Made by a program: the position numbers and the translations under genes. Shown here in pieces: positions 41,744 through 49,450 of a stretch of 64,000 nucleotides of DNA. The DNA is from Actinomadura barringtoniae (lineage in GTDB: Bacteria; Actinomycetota; Actinomycetes; Streptosporangiales; Streptosporangiaceae): positions 1 to 64,000 of the forward strand of contig NZ_JAGEOJ010000005.1 in assembly GCF_017573505.1 (NCBI RefSeq). The letters are read 5' to 3'. The notes beneath the pieces were generated by a model. That model had not been told where the DNA came from. It did not search any database and worked only from the letters and a program-made list of their open reading frames with translations. Every line of letters begins with the position of its first letter. The first letter of the stretch is position 1.

Positions 41744-42841
41744 ATGAGCGGTGTCGTGGACCGGTGCGACCCGGGCGGCCGGGCGTGGATCTCCGAGGCG
41801 ATCCGCAAGGTCGAGGCCGACAGCAACCGCAGCGCCGACACCCACCTGCACGTGTTCCCCCTGCCCCCGGAGTGGGGCATCGACCTCTACCTCAAGGACG
41901 AGTCGGTCCACCCCACCGGTTCACTGAAGCACCGGCTGGCCCGGTCCTTGTTCCTCTACGGGCTGGCGAACGGCTGGATCTGCGAGGGGACCACGATCAT
42001 CGAGGCCTCCAGCGGCTCCACGGCGGTCAGCGAAGCCTACTTCGCCCGCCTGCTGGGCCTGCCGTTCGTCGCGGTGATGCCCGCCTCCACGAGCCCGGAG
42101 AAGGCCCGCCTGATCGAGTTCTACGGCGGCCGGTGCCATCTCGTGGACGAGCCGGCGGCGATCTACGACGAGTCGCGGCGGCTGGCGGCCGAGTGCGGCG
42201 GCCACTTCATGGACCAGTTCACCTACGCCGAGCGGGCGACCGACTGGCGCGGCAACAACAACATCGCCGAGTCGATCTTCGAGCAGCTGTCGCTGGAGCG
42301 CTTCCCCGAGCCGTCCTGGGTCGTGGTGGGCGCGGGCACCGGCGGCACCTCGGCCACGATCGGGCGGTACGCGCGGTACCGGCGGTTCCAGACCCGCGTC
42401 GCGGTGGTCGATCCGGAGGGCTCGGCGTTCTACGGCGCCTATGAGGACCACGATCCGGACCGTACGGCGAGCGGCTCGATGATCGAGGGCATCGGGCGGC
42501 CCCGGGTGGAGCCGTCGTTCCTGCCCACGGTGATCGACCGGATGGTGCGGGTGCCCGACGCGGCCTCGATCGCCGCGATGCGCTGGACCACCGAGGTCAC
42601 CGGGCGCAGCGTGGGCGGCTCGACCGGCACCAACATGTGGGGCGCGGCCGAGTTGATCTCGGAGATGCGCGCCCGCGGTGAGCAGGGCAGCGTGGTCACG
42701 CTGATCTGCGACGGCGGCGAGCGCTACGCCCACACCTACGGCTCGGACGACTGGCTGGCCACCAAGGGCTTGAACGTCGGGCCCCACCTGGAGAGCCTGC
42801 GCGCGTTCCTCAAGACCGGCGAGATGCCCGTCCGGATGTGA
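41744..42841 (+). CDS. cysK2: CysK2-like S-sulfocysteine synthase
   Basis: A 365-residue PLP enzyme of the cysteine synthase family, very close in pattern to mycobacterial CysK2: [20 protein letters not shown] with PLP Lys62, [20 protein letters not shown] in parts, [14 protein letters not shown], and [13 protein letters not shown]. CysK2 is reported to make S-sulfocysteine from O-phosphoserine and thiosulfate. ATG 41744 follows GGGGGGA; ATG 41723 is less likely. The final codons lie in the first unit of a 24-bp tandem repeat. Confidence 0.85.
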   Translation: MSGVVDRCDPGGRAWISEAIRKVEADSNRSADTHLHVFPLPPEWGIDLYLKDESVHPTGSLKHRLARSLFLYGLANGWICEGTTIIEASSGSTAVSEAYFARLLGLPFVAVMPASTSPEKARLIEFYGGRCHLVDEPAAIYDESRRLAAECGGHFMDQFTYAERATDWRGNNNIAESIFEQLSLERFPEPSWVVVGAGTGGTSATIGRYARYRRFQTRVAVVDPEGSAFYGAYEDHDPDRTASGSMIEGIGRPRVEPSFLPTVIDRMVRVPDAASIAAMRWTTEVTGRSVGGSTGTNMWGAAELISEMRARGEQGSVVTLICDGGERYAHTYGSDDWLATKGLNVGPHLESLRAFLKTGEMPVRM

Positions 42842-42891
42842 CCCGAGACGCCCGTTTGGACGTGACCCGAGATGCCCGTCCGGATGTGACC
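42820..42891. repeat. Three 24-bp direct repeats across a stop codon
   Basis: Units at 42820-42843, 42844-42867 and 42868-42891. Units 1 and 3 are identical and unit 2 differs at a few positions. The stop codon of the CysK2-like gene lies inside unit 1, so the repeats continue its last codons into the non-coding gap before the converging protease gene. Confidence 0.9.
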
Positions 42892-42899
42892 TGCGGGCG

Positions 42900-44198
42900 T
42901 CAGCCCGGGAACTGGATCGGGTTGACCAGGTCGGCGTAGACCAGGAGCCCGCCCATCACGATCAGCACCACGGCCATCGCGTACGTCAGCGGCAGCGCCT
43001 TGGCGACGTCCACGTAGCCGGGGTCGGGGCGCCGCAGGATCTTGGCGAAGCCCTTCTTCACGGCCTCCCACAGCGCGCCGAAGATGTGGCCGCCGTCCAG
43101 CGGCAGCAGCGGGATCAGGTTGAACAGGCCGAGCGCCAGGTTGACCGAGCCGAGCAGCCCGATGAACGTGGCGATCTTCTGGGTCTCGGTGAAGTTCTTG
43201 GAGGCCGCGATGTCGCCGCCCATCCGGCTGACGCCGACCACGCCGACCGGGCCCTCGGGGTCGCGCTTCTTGTCGGAGAAGGCGGCCTGCCAGACGCCGA
43301 CCATCTTCTGCGGGAACTTGACCAGCGAGGCGGCCGTGCGGCCGGTCAGGTCGGTGATGGCCGAGACCACCGCGCCCGGCCCCTGGCGCTCGTACGCCTC
43401 GGTCGGGGTGATGCCGATGAACCCGACATTGACGGTCTTGTCGGGGTTGTCGAGGTCGGGCATCTGGTTGGAGATCACCGGGATCTGGACCGGGAGCTGC
43501 TTCCCGCCGCGCTGGACCACGGTCGGCACGGTCTTGCCGCCGGAGTCGCGGATCAGGCGCTGCAGCTGCGCGTAGTCGTTGATCTTCGTGCCGCCGAACG
43601 AGACGATCTTGTCGCCGGGCATCAGGCCCGCCTTGACGGCCGGCGTCGCCGGGGCCGTGGCCGGGCAGGTATCGCCCACCTGCTGGCCCGCCGCGACCAC
43701 GCACTTGGCCACCGAGGCGATCTTCGGCTGGAGCGTCGGCGAGCCGATGCCCATGATCAGGATCGCGAAGAAGACCACCGCGAGGATCAGGTTCACCGCG
43801 GGCCCGCCGAACATGATGATCAGCTTCTGCCACCACTGCTTGGCGTAGAAGACGCGGTCGCCGTCGTTCGGGCCGACCTCCTCCAGCGCCTGGCCGCGGG
43901 CCGAGTCGATCAGCCCGCTGAACCGGCCGGTGCTGTAGGGCCGCAACTGCCCGGGGGCGTCGCCCTTGCGCGGCGGGAGCATCCCGATCATGCGGATGTA
44001 GCCGCCGACCGGGATCGCCTTCAGGCCGTACTCGGTCTCGCCCTTGCGCTTGGACCAGATGGTCGGGCCGAAGCCGACCATGAACTGGGTGGTGCGCACA
44101 CCGAAGAGCTTGGCGAAGGAGAAGTGGCCTAGCTCGTGCAGCGCGATGGACACCATCAGCCCCAGGAAGAGGATCACCACTCCCGCCAGCCAGCCCAT
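42900..44198 (-). CDS. Site-2 membrane metalloprotease (Rip1/RseP-like)
   Basis: A 432-residue intramembrane protease. The zinc motif HELGH is at 21-25, the second ligand motif LDGGH at 367-371, and a PDZ domain lies between (GLMPGDKIVSFGGTKINDY). Such proteases cut membrane-bound anti-sigma factors after a first cut outside. ATG 44198 follows AAGGGA. In many actinobacteria rip1 lies between dxr and ispG; neither is adjacent here, so the genomic setting differs or this is a second copy. Confidence 0.9.
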   Translation of the reverse strand: MGWLAGVVILFLGLMVSIALHELGHFSFAKLFGVRTTQFMVGFGPTIWSKRKGETEYGLKAIPVGGYIRMIGMLPPRKGDAPGQLRPYSTGRFSGLIDSARGQALEEVGPNDGDRVFYAKQWWQKLIIMFGGPAVNLILAVVFFAILIMGIGSPTLQPKIASVAKCVVAAGQQVGDTCPATAPATPAVKAGLMPGDKIVSFGGTKINDYAQLQRLIRDSGGKTVPTVVQRGGKQLPVQIPVISNQMPDLDNPDKTVNVGFIGITPTEAYERQGPGAVVSAITDLTGRTAASLVKFPQKMVGVWQAAFSDKKRDPEGPVGVVGVSRMGGDIAASKNFTETQKIATFIGLLGSVNLALGLFNLIPLLPLDGGHIFGALWEAVKKGFAKILRRPDPGYVDVAKALPLTYAMAVVLIVMGGLLVYADLVNPIQFPG

Positions 44199-44354
44199 GC
44201 GTCAGGTCCCTTCCTCGCCTCACCGATCGCGCGCCCGCACCCCGCAGGACGTCAAGGGGTGATCCAGGGCAACCGCTTCAGCGTACGCTACGCCCGGCAC
44301 CGTAATCCGTGCGTGAAATACCGCGCAGCGGTCATATCCGGGTGGCCGTGCGGC

Positions 44355-45170
44355 TCAGGCGAGGAAGCCCCGCAGGAGGGCAGCCGTGCCCTCCAGATGC
44401 TCGGCGACGGCGCGCCGCGCGGCCTCCGGGTCGCCGGCCAGGACGGCGTCGACGATCGCGGCATGCTGGATCGCCGCGTGCTCGATGTTGCGCTGGAGCA
44501 CCGGGATGGCGTTCAGCAGGTCGGTGACGCGCAGCCGGGCGTCCGCGCAGGCCACCGAGAGCAGCTGAGACCCGGTCAGCTCGGCGATCGTGAGGTGGAA
44601 GAGGGTGTCCAGCCGGCGGTAGTCGGCGGCTCCGGCGGTGTTGACGGCGGTCAGGGCCCCTTCGAGGCGGGCCCGCTGCTCGGTGCTCAGCCCGGCGGAG
44701 GCCAGGTGCTGCGCGGCCCCGGTCTCGATCACCAGCCGGTAGGTGAGCGCGTCGTCCAGGCCCTCGGCCTGGTCCTCGGCGACGCGGGCGAGGTCGCCGC
44801 TGCCCGCGGGCGGCGGCGCGAAGGTGACGAACGTGCCGCCCGCCCGGCCGCGCCGCGACTCCACGTACCCCTCCTGCTGGAGGGCGCGGATCGCCTCGCG
44901 CAGCGTGACCCGGCTGACCCCCAGGCGGGGCGCCAGCTCCCGCTCGGGCGGCAGCCGCTCGCCGTTCGCGACGATGCCGAGCTTGATCACCTGGAGGAGC
45001 CGCTCGACGGTCTCCTCGAAGGCGTTGCCCGCCCGTACTGGTCGCAGGACGGCAGACTTCGCGAGCGAAGCGAGCGGAGGCTGCCCCGCCGTTGCCGGGG
45101 GGTCTGGGGGGTCGTCCCCCCCGGAGGAGCTAGATTCGGCGAGCCGCCTGGGCTCACTTACCTCAGTCAA
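44355..45170 (-). CDS. FadR-subfamily GntR regulator with N-terminal insertion
   Basis: A 271-residue GntR/FadR regulator: winged HTH (LPPERELAPRLGVSRVTLRE, ALQQEGYVESRRGRAGGTFV) and an all-helical FCD ligand domain (HLTIAELTGSQLLSVA, HAAIVDAVLAGDPEAARRAV). TTG 45170 is chosen for the GGAGGG eight bases upstream. Residues about 16-46 (GGDDPPDPPATAGQPPL and onward) look foreign: the DNA there is a GC-rich element also found inside gcvT. It sits at the end of the permease operon and may regulate it. Confidence 0.8.
   Translation of the reverse strand: MTEVSEPRRLAESSSSGGDDPPDPPATAGQPPLASLAKSAVLRPVRAGNAFEETVERLLQVIKLGIVANGERLPPERELAPRLGVSRVTLREAIRALQQEGYVESRRGRAGGTFVTFAPPPAGSGDLARVAEDQAEGLDDALTYRLVIETGAAQHLASAGLSTEQRARLEGALTAVNTAGAADYRRLDTLFHLTIAELTGSQLLSVACADARLRVTDLLNAIPVLQRNIEHAAIQHAAIVDAVLAGDPEAARRAVAEHLEGTAALLRGFLA
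45104..45124. repeat. GC-rich dispersed element inside a GntR-family gene
   Basis: The core GGGGTCTGGGGGGTCGTCCC and its flanks form a strong local palindrome (GGGGGGTCGTCCCCCC type) inside the N-terminal coding region. The same core, inverted and with one base changed, is at 61671-61702 in gcvT. The surrounding bases (about 45040-45125) also seem to belong to the inserted segment. Confidence 0.7.
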
Positions 45171-45272
45171 TGCGCCGTCCCTCCGTCGGGCAAAGCGTAG
45201 ACGGCGGGCCGGGCGGGTGCGCGCTCGCACCCGCCCGGCCCGTCAAGCCCCGCGGTCAGTACGACCTCACGG

Positions 45273-46805
45273 TCAGGAGGAGCCGACCAGGTCCACGCCG
45301 GGGTCGTCGACCTGGCGCACCGGGCCGGTGAACCACTTGCGGGCCGACAGCGCCCACCAGCCGCCGACCAGGATCAGCACCGCGCCGACCGCGAGCGGCG
45401 CGTAGTTCACCGCCGTCCAGTCCCAGGCCTTGTTGCCGGGGACGCCTGCTGGCGCCAGCGGCATGATGAAGTAGATCGAGATCACGATGATCTCGATCAC
45501 CGCGATCCAGCCGAGCACCTTGTACTTGCCGCCCAGCGTCCACGGGCCGGGCCGGAACCTGGCGCCCATCCGCAGCCGCAGGTAGATCGGGATGAGGAAC
45601 GCCAGGTAGAGGCCGATCACCGCGATCGAGACCACCGCGTAGAACGCGACCGGGGTGCCGGTCGGGCTCTTGTAGAGGGCGGGCAGGGTGAGGACCAGCG
45701 CGGCGGTGCAGCCCATGATGATGGCGTTCACCGGGGTGCGGTTCTTGTTGACCTTGGACCACAGCTTCGCGCCGGGGATGCCGCGGTCGCGCGAGAACGC
45801 GTACGTCATCCGGGACATGCTCGTCACGCAGCTCATGCCGCAGTAGAACTGCCCGATCACCGAGATCGCGATGACGGTCTTGGCGAGGCCCGGGCTGAGC
45901 GCGGTGGTGAAGATCGCCGAGGCCGAGCCGAGCTCCTTGTTGATCTCGGTCACGTCGGTCGCGGCGAACAGGAAGGCCAGCAGCAGGATCCAGCCGCCGA
46001 TGCCCGAGTAGGCGATCGACTTCCACAGTCCCTGCGCCGCCGTGCGGGCCGCGTCCTTGGTCTCCTCCGACACGTGCGCGCACGCGTCGAAGCCGGTGAT
46101 CGTGTACTGGGTGAGCAGGAACCCGAGCGGCAGGACGTAGAACCAGTACATCCCGTCGGAGAAGCCCGAGTTGTTGATCCGCTCGGTGAACACGAACGAC
46201 GCGCTCTGGTGCGAGTCCGGGCCGAAGACCAGGATCAGCACGATGGCCGCGACCCCGAACACGTGCCACCACACCGAGATGTTCTGCAGCACCGCGACCA
46301 GGTGGTGCCCGTAGATGTTGATCAGCGCGTGCAGCACGATGATCACCACGAACAGGCCGAACGTGAAGGTGAGCCCGCCGCCCCAGTCCTTGTCGAACAT
46401 CCCGAGCAGGGTGTTCAGGAACGTCGCGCAGCCGTAGTCGACCGAGGCCGTGACCGCGATGAGGCCGATCAGGTTCAGCCAGCCGGTGAACCAGCCGTGG
46501 ATCGGCTTGCCCATCGTCGCGGCCCACCAGTAGATGCCGCCCGCCGTCGGGTAGGCCGACACCAGCTCCGACATACAGAAGCCGATGATGAGGATGAAGC
46601 CGGCGATGATGGGCCAGCCCCAGGTGATGGCGATCGGCCCGCCGTTGTTCCAGGCCTGCCCGAACGTGGTGAAGCAGCCGGACAGGATCGAGATGATGGA
46701 GAACGAGATCGCGAAATTGGAGAAGCCGCTCCAGGAGCGTTCCAGTTCCTGCTTGTAACCGAGCTCGGCGAGCCGTTTGGCATCGTCGTCGAGGTGGGTG
46801 GCCAT
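45273..46805 (-). CDS. APC-family amino acid/amine permease
   Basis: A 510-residue transporter with 12 predicted membrane helices. The N-terminal motif FSNFAISFSIISILSGCFTT and later the GFDACAHVSEETKDAARTAA loop are typical of the amino acid/choline/GABA (ACT) permease group. ATG 46805 begins MATHLDDDAKRL. It is the last gene of the leftward kinase-HAD-permease set and would import the amine processed by the divergent catabolic operon. The exact substrate cannot be read from sequence. Confidence 0.88.
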   Translation of the reverse strand: MATHLDDDAKRLAELGYKQELERSWSGFSNFAISFSIISILSGCFTTFGQAWNNGGPIAITWGWPIIAGFILIIGFCMSELVSAYPTAGGIYWWAATMGKPIHGWFTGWLNLIGLIAVTASVDYGCATFLNTLLGMFDKDWGGGLTFTFGLFVVIIVLHALINIYGHHLVAVLQNISVWWHVFGVAAIVLILVFGPDSHQSASFVFTERINNSGFSDGMYWFYVLPLGFLLTQYTITGFDACAHVSEETKDAARTAAQGLWKSIAYSGIGGWILLLAFLFAATDVTEINKELGSASAIFTTALSPGLAKTVIAISVIGQFYCGMSCVTSMSRMTYAFSRDRGIPGAKLWSKVNKNRTPVNAIIMGCTAALVLTLPALYKSPTGTPVAFYAVVSIAVIGLYLAFLIPIYLRLRMGARFRPGPWTLGGKYKVLGWIAVIEIIVISIYFIMPLAPAGVPGNKAWDWTAVNYAPLAVGAVLILVGGWWALSARKWFTGPVRQVDDPGVDLVGSS

Positions 46806-46843
46806 CGAGCCTCCTCGAAGGGGGTCGTCGGGGTTGGCGGGGC

Positions 46844-47575
46844 CTAGGGGGTTGGCGGGGGCCGGCGGGCCTGGTTGGTTGACAGGAGCTCGGGCCCGAG
46901 CGCGTCCAGGACGGCGTCGGGCGGATGGGCCGGTTCGGAGGTCAGGTGCGCGGCGACGCAGCGCATGCCGGCGGAACGCGCCGCCGCGATGCCGAACGGG
47001 GAGTCCTCGAAGACCACCACGTCGGCGGGCTCGAGAGGGGACTCGGTGGATGCCTTGAGCAGGTCGTAGGCGCGCAGGAAGCTCTCGGGGTCGGGCTTGC
47101 CCCGGCCGACGTCCTCGATCGAGACGATGGCCGCGAACGCGTCCGCGAGACCGGCGGCCGACAGCACGGCCTCGACCTCGGAACGGAGCGCGCCGGTCGC
47201 GACGGCCAGCGGGACGCGGCTCGCGGCCAGCGCCTCGATCAGCGCCGCCGTCCCGGACCGTACGGGCGGCGCGCCCGCGATCCGGTCGCGGTAGCGCCGC
47301 AGCCGTTCGGCGAGCAGCCGTTCCCTGGCGGCCGCGTCCGCCGCGTCCACCGCGTGAGCACGTTCCAGAAGGGCGTCGACGATCGCGGGATCGCTGCGTC
47401 CGGCCAGCTCGGAGAGGTAGTCGGCGAGCGTCAGCTCCACACCGAGCAGTTCGGCGGCGAGCTCGGCGTAGATCTCGTACTGCAGGACCTCGTCGTCGGT
47501 GATCGTGCCGTTGAAGTCGAAGATCGCGGCACGCACGCCGTTCAGCCCGGCCACTCTCACCGGCCCCGCTCTCAC
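46844..47575 (-). CDS. HAD superfamily hydrolase
   Basis: A 243-residue HAD subfamily IA protein. Motif I is DFNGT near residue 20, with Asn where most phosphatases have the acid/base Asp (DxDGT); motif II Thr lies in VATGA, and motif III/IV are GKPDPE and FEDSPFG. A helical cap lies between. GTG 47575 overlaps the kinase stop (GTGA), so it is translationally coupled to the kinase. The Asn is common in some HAD branches but may weaken classical phosphatase activity. Substrate unknown. Confidence 0.82.
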   Translation of the reverse strand: MRAGPVRVAGLNGVRAAIFDFNGTITDDEVLQYEIYAELAAELLGVELTLADYLSELAGRSDPAIVDALLERAHAVDAADAAARERLLAERLRRYRDRIAGAPPVRSGTAALIEALAASRVPLAVATGALRSEVEAVLSAAGLADAFAAIVSIEDVGRGKPDPESFLRAYDLLKASTESPLEPADVVVFEDSPFGIAAARSAGMRCVAAHLTSEPAHPPDAVLDALGPELLSTNQARRPPPTP

Positions 47576-48465
47576 CGGCCCCTCCGCACGGTGTCGACGA
47601 GCGTGCCGAACTCCGGGTCGGCCAGGTCGCGCCGCGCCTGACCCCACTTGTCGGCGGCCTCGGCCGCGTAGTCGAAGTCGGCGTCGGCGGCGTGCTCGGC
47701 GAGCAGCCCGCTGTGGATCGAGAACCACAGCGTCCAGGCGTAGTTGGAGGCCAGCAGGTAGAGCCGCACCCTGGCGAGCAGCGCGTCGCTCATCTCGTCG
47801 CCGAAGTAGGCCGCGGCGAGCGCCGCCACCCGGTCCGGCCCGTAGTCGCCCTCGGCCGCGATGTCGCCGAGCTCGAACGCCGGGTCGTTCATCCCGGACA
47901 GCTGGTAGTCGATGATGCGGATGGACCTGCCGTCGTCCATGAAGTTCTCGGGCAGCAGGTCGTTGTGGCACGGCACGAGCCGCAGCGGCCGGCTCTCCAC
48001 AGCCCTCTCGACCGCGGTGAGCGCCGGCAGGTGCTCGGCATAGCCGTCGGGGACGTCCAGCCCGTGCCGTACGCATCTGTCCAGTAGTTCCTCCGCCTTG
48101 CGGAAGACACTGAACCGGTTCCCGAAGGGTACTCCCGCATGCAGCCGGACGCACGCCTCCGCGATGCGTTGAATCGTGCCTATTTCGCGCACATCGTCCT
48201 GGCACAACGTCGCGCCGTCGATGTACTCCAGTTTGATCGCGGGCCGTTCGCCGTCCGCGTCCACGACCTCCAGCACGCGCGGCCCGACCCCTGTGCCGGC
48301 CGCGCGCACCGTGTTCTCGATCTCCTGCGCCATCGGGATGCCGAGCCCGGCCTCGCTGACCGCGGGGTCGAGCACGCGCAGGATGTGACTCGGGGCGCCG
48401 TCGTCGTCCACGCGGATGATCTGGTGGCTGAGGCCACCCTTCAACACGGTGTACGCGACTGCCAT
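47572..48465 (-). CDS. Choline/aminoglycoside kinase-like phosphotransferase
   Basis: A 297-residue kinase-fold protein: GGLSHQIIRV near the start as nucleotide loop, ILRV with the ATP-side region, Brenner motif CHNDLLPENF near 165-174, and DYQLSGMNDPAFELGD as the metal motif. It is closest in pattern to choline/ethanolamine and thiamine kinases. ATG 48465 follows AAGGGCAG. It is first in the leftward operon and divergent from the GntR gene, suggesting that it phosphorylates an amino alcohol. Confidence 0.82.
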   Translation of the reverse strand: MAVAYTVLKGGLSHQIIRVDDDGAPSHILRVLDPAVSEAGLGIPMAQEIENTVRAAGTGVGPRVLEVVDADGERPAIKLEYIDGATLCQDDVREIGTIQRIAEACVRLHAGVPFGNRFSVFRKAEELLDRCVRHGLDVPDGYAEHLPALTAVERAVESRPLRLVPCHNDLLPENFMDDGRSIRIIDYQLSGMNDPAFELGDIAAEGDYGPDRVAALAAAYFGDEMSDALLARVRLYLLASNYAWTLWFSIHSGLLAEHAADADFDYAAEAADKWGQARRDLADPEFGTLVDTVRRGR

Positions 48466-48606
48466 TGGACTGCCCTTAATCCATTGGAAACACCGAGGCC
48501 AGTCACCCGACCACACGGCGACGTTCGATGTTCCGGAAGTCTGCGACCGGCACAGTCGAGCGTCAAGAGGGCGTTAACGGATTTTTCTGGTCAACCTTTT
48601 CCCCTT

Positions 48607-48621
48607 TTGGTCAGACCAAAT
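48607..48621. promoter_or_regulatory. GntR-type operator
   Basis: Perfect palindrome TTTGGTCAGACCAAA, seven-base arms around A48614, 20 bases before the GntR start and in the divergent gap with the kinase gene. A second half-site-like CTGGTCAACC lies just upstream near 48589. GGTC-N-GACC is a common GntR-family core. It could regulate both directions. Confidence 0.65.
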
Positions 48622-48640
48622 CTGTGTTAGAAAACCGCCC

Positions 48641-49372
48641 ATGACCGACGAGACGGACGACTCACGCCGGAGCCGGGCGTGGGAGGGCGTGGTCGAGGCG
48701 ATCCGGCAGGGCGGCTACCTGCCCGGCGACCGGCTGCCGCCCGAGCGCGAGCTCGCCGACCGGCTCAACGTGAGCCGGGCGACGCTCCGGCTCGCGCTGC
48801 ACGACCTGGAACGCGGGGGCGTGGTCGTGCGACGGCCGGGGCGCGGCGGCGGCACGTTCGTCGCCGCGCCCAAGGTCGAACGCGACCTCGGCAGCTTCGC
48901 CGGGCTCGGCGAGTACATCCGCCGCCAGGGCCTGGTCGCCGGTGCGCGCGTGCTGTCGGTCAGCCTGAACGTCGCCGAGCCCGCGACCGCCGAGGCGCTG
49001 CGCATCGAGGCCGGCGAGGCGGTCATCGCCATCACGCGGGTGCGGCTGGCGGGCGGCGAGCCGATAGCGCTCGAACGGTCCCGCTTCCCGGCCCGCCGCT
49101 TCCCCGACCTGGCCGAGCAGGCGCTCGGCGGGTCCCTCTACGACCTGCTGCGTGACAAGTACGGCGAGACGCCCGAGCGCGCGGTCGAGCGGATGGAGCC
49201 GGTCGCCGCCGACGACGAGACGGCGGGCCTGCTCGACGTCGCGCCCGGCACCCCGCTGCTCGCGGTCGAACGCGTCGCCTACAACGCGGCGGGCGAGCCG
49301 ATCGAGCACGCGCACGACCTCTTCCGCGGCGACCGCACCCGCGTCGTCGTCTGGACCACCCCCGAGCACTGA
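48641..49372 (+). CDS. GntR/HutC-type regulator
   Basis: A 243-residue regulator: GntR winged HTH (LPPERELADRLNVSRATLRL, GVVVRRPGRGGGTFV) and a UTRA ligand domain (RVLSVSLNVAEPATAEALRI, GEPIEHAHDLFRGDRTRVVV). HutC-type regulators usually sense the substrate of the pathway beside them. It is the first gene of the rightward operon. The stop codon lies inside the first of four 15-bp tandem repeats. Confidence 0.87.
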   Translation: MTDETDDSRRSRAWEGVVEAIRQGGYLPGDRLPPERELADRLNVSRATLRLALHDLERGGVVVRRPGRGGGTFVAAPKVERDLGSFAGLGEYIRRQGLVAGARVLSVSLNVAEPATAEALRIEAGEAVIAITRVRLAGGEPIALERSRFPARRFPDLAEQALGGSLYDLLRDKYGETPERAVERMEPVAADDETAGLLDVAPGTPLLAVERVAYNAAGEPIEHAHDLFRGDRTRVVVWTTPEH

Positions 49373-49423
49373 GCCCCCCAGCACTGAGCCCCCCGGCACT
49401 GAGCCCCCGAGCACTGAGCCCCC
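49364..49423. repeat. Four 15-bp tandem repeats across a stop codon
   Basis: Units at 49364-49378, 49379-49393, 49394-49408 and 49409-49423, each close to GAGCACTGAGCCCCC. The TGA of the GntR gene is in unit 1; every further unit carries another in-frame TGA. Confidence 0.9.
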
Positions 49424-49450
49424 GGAACATCGAGGGAAGGAGCGACGACC

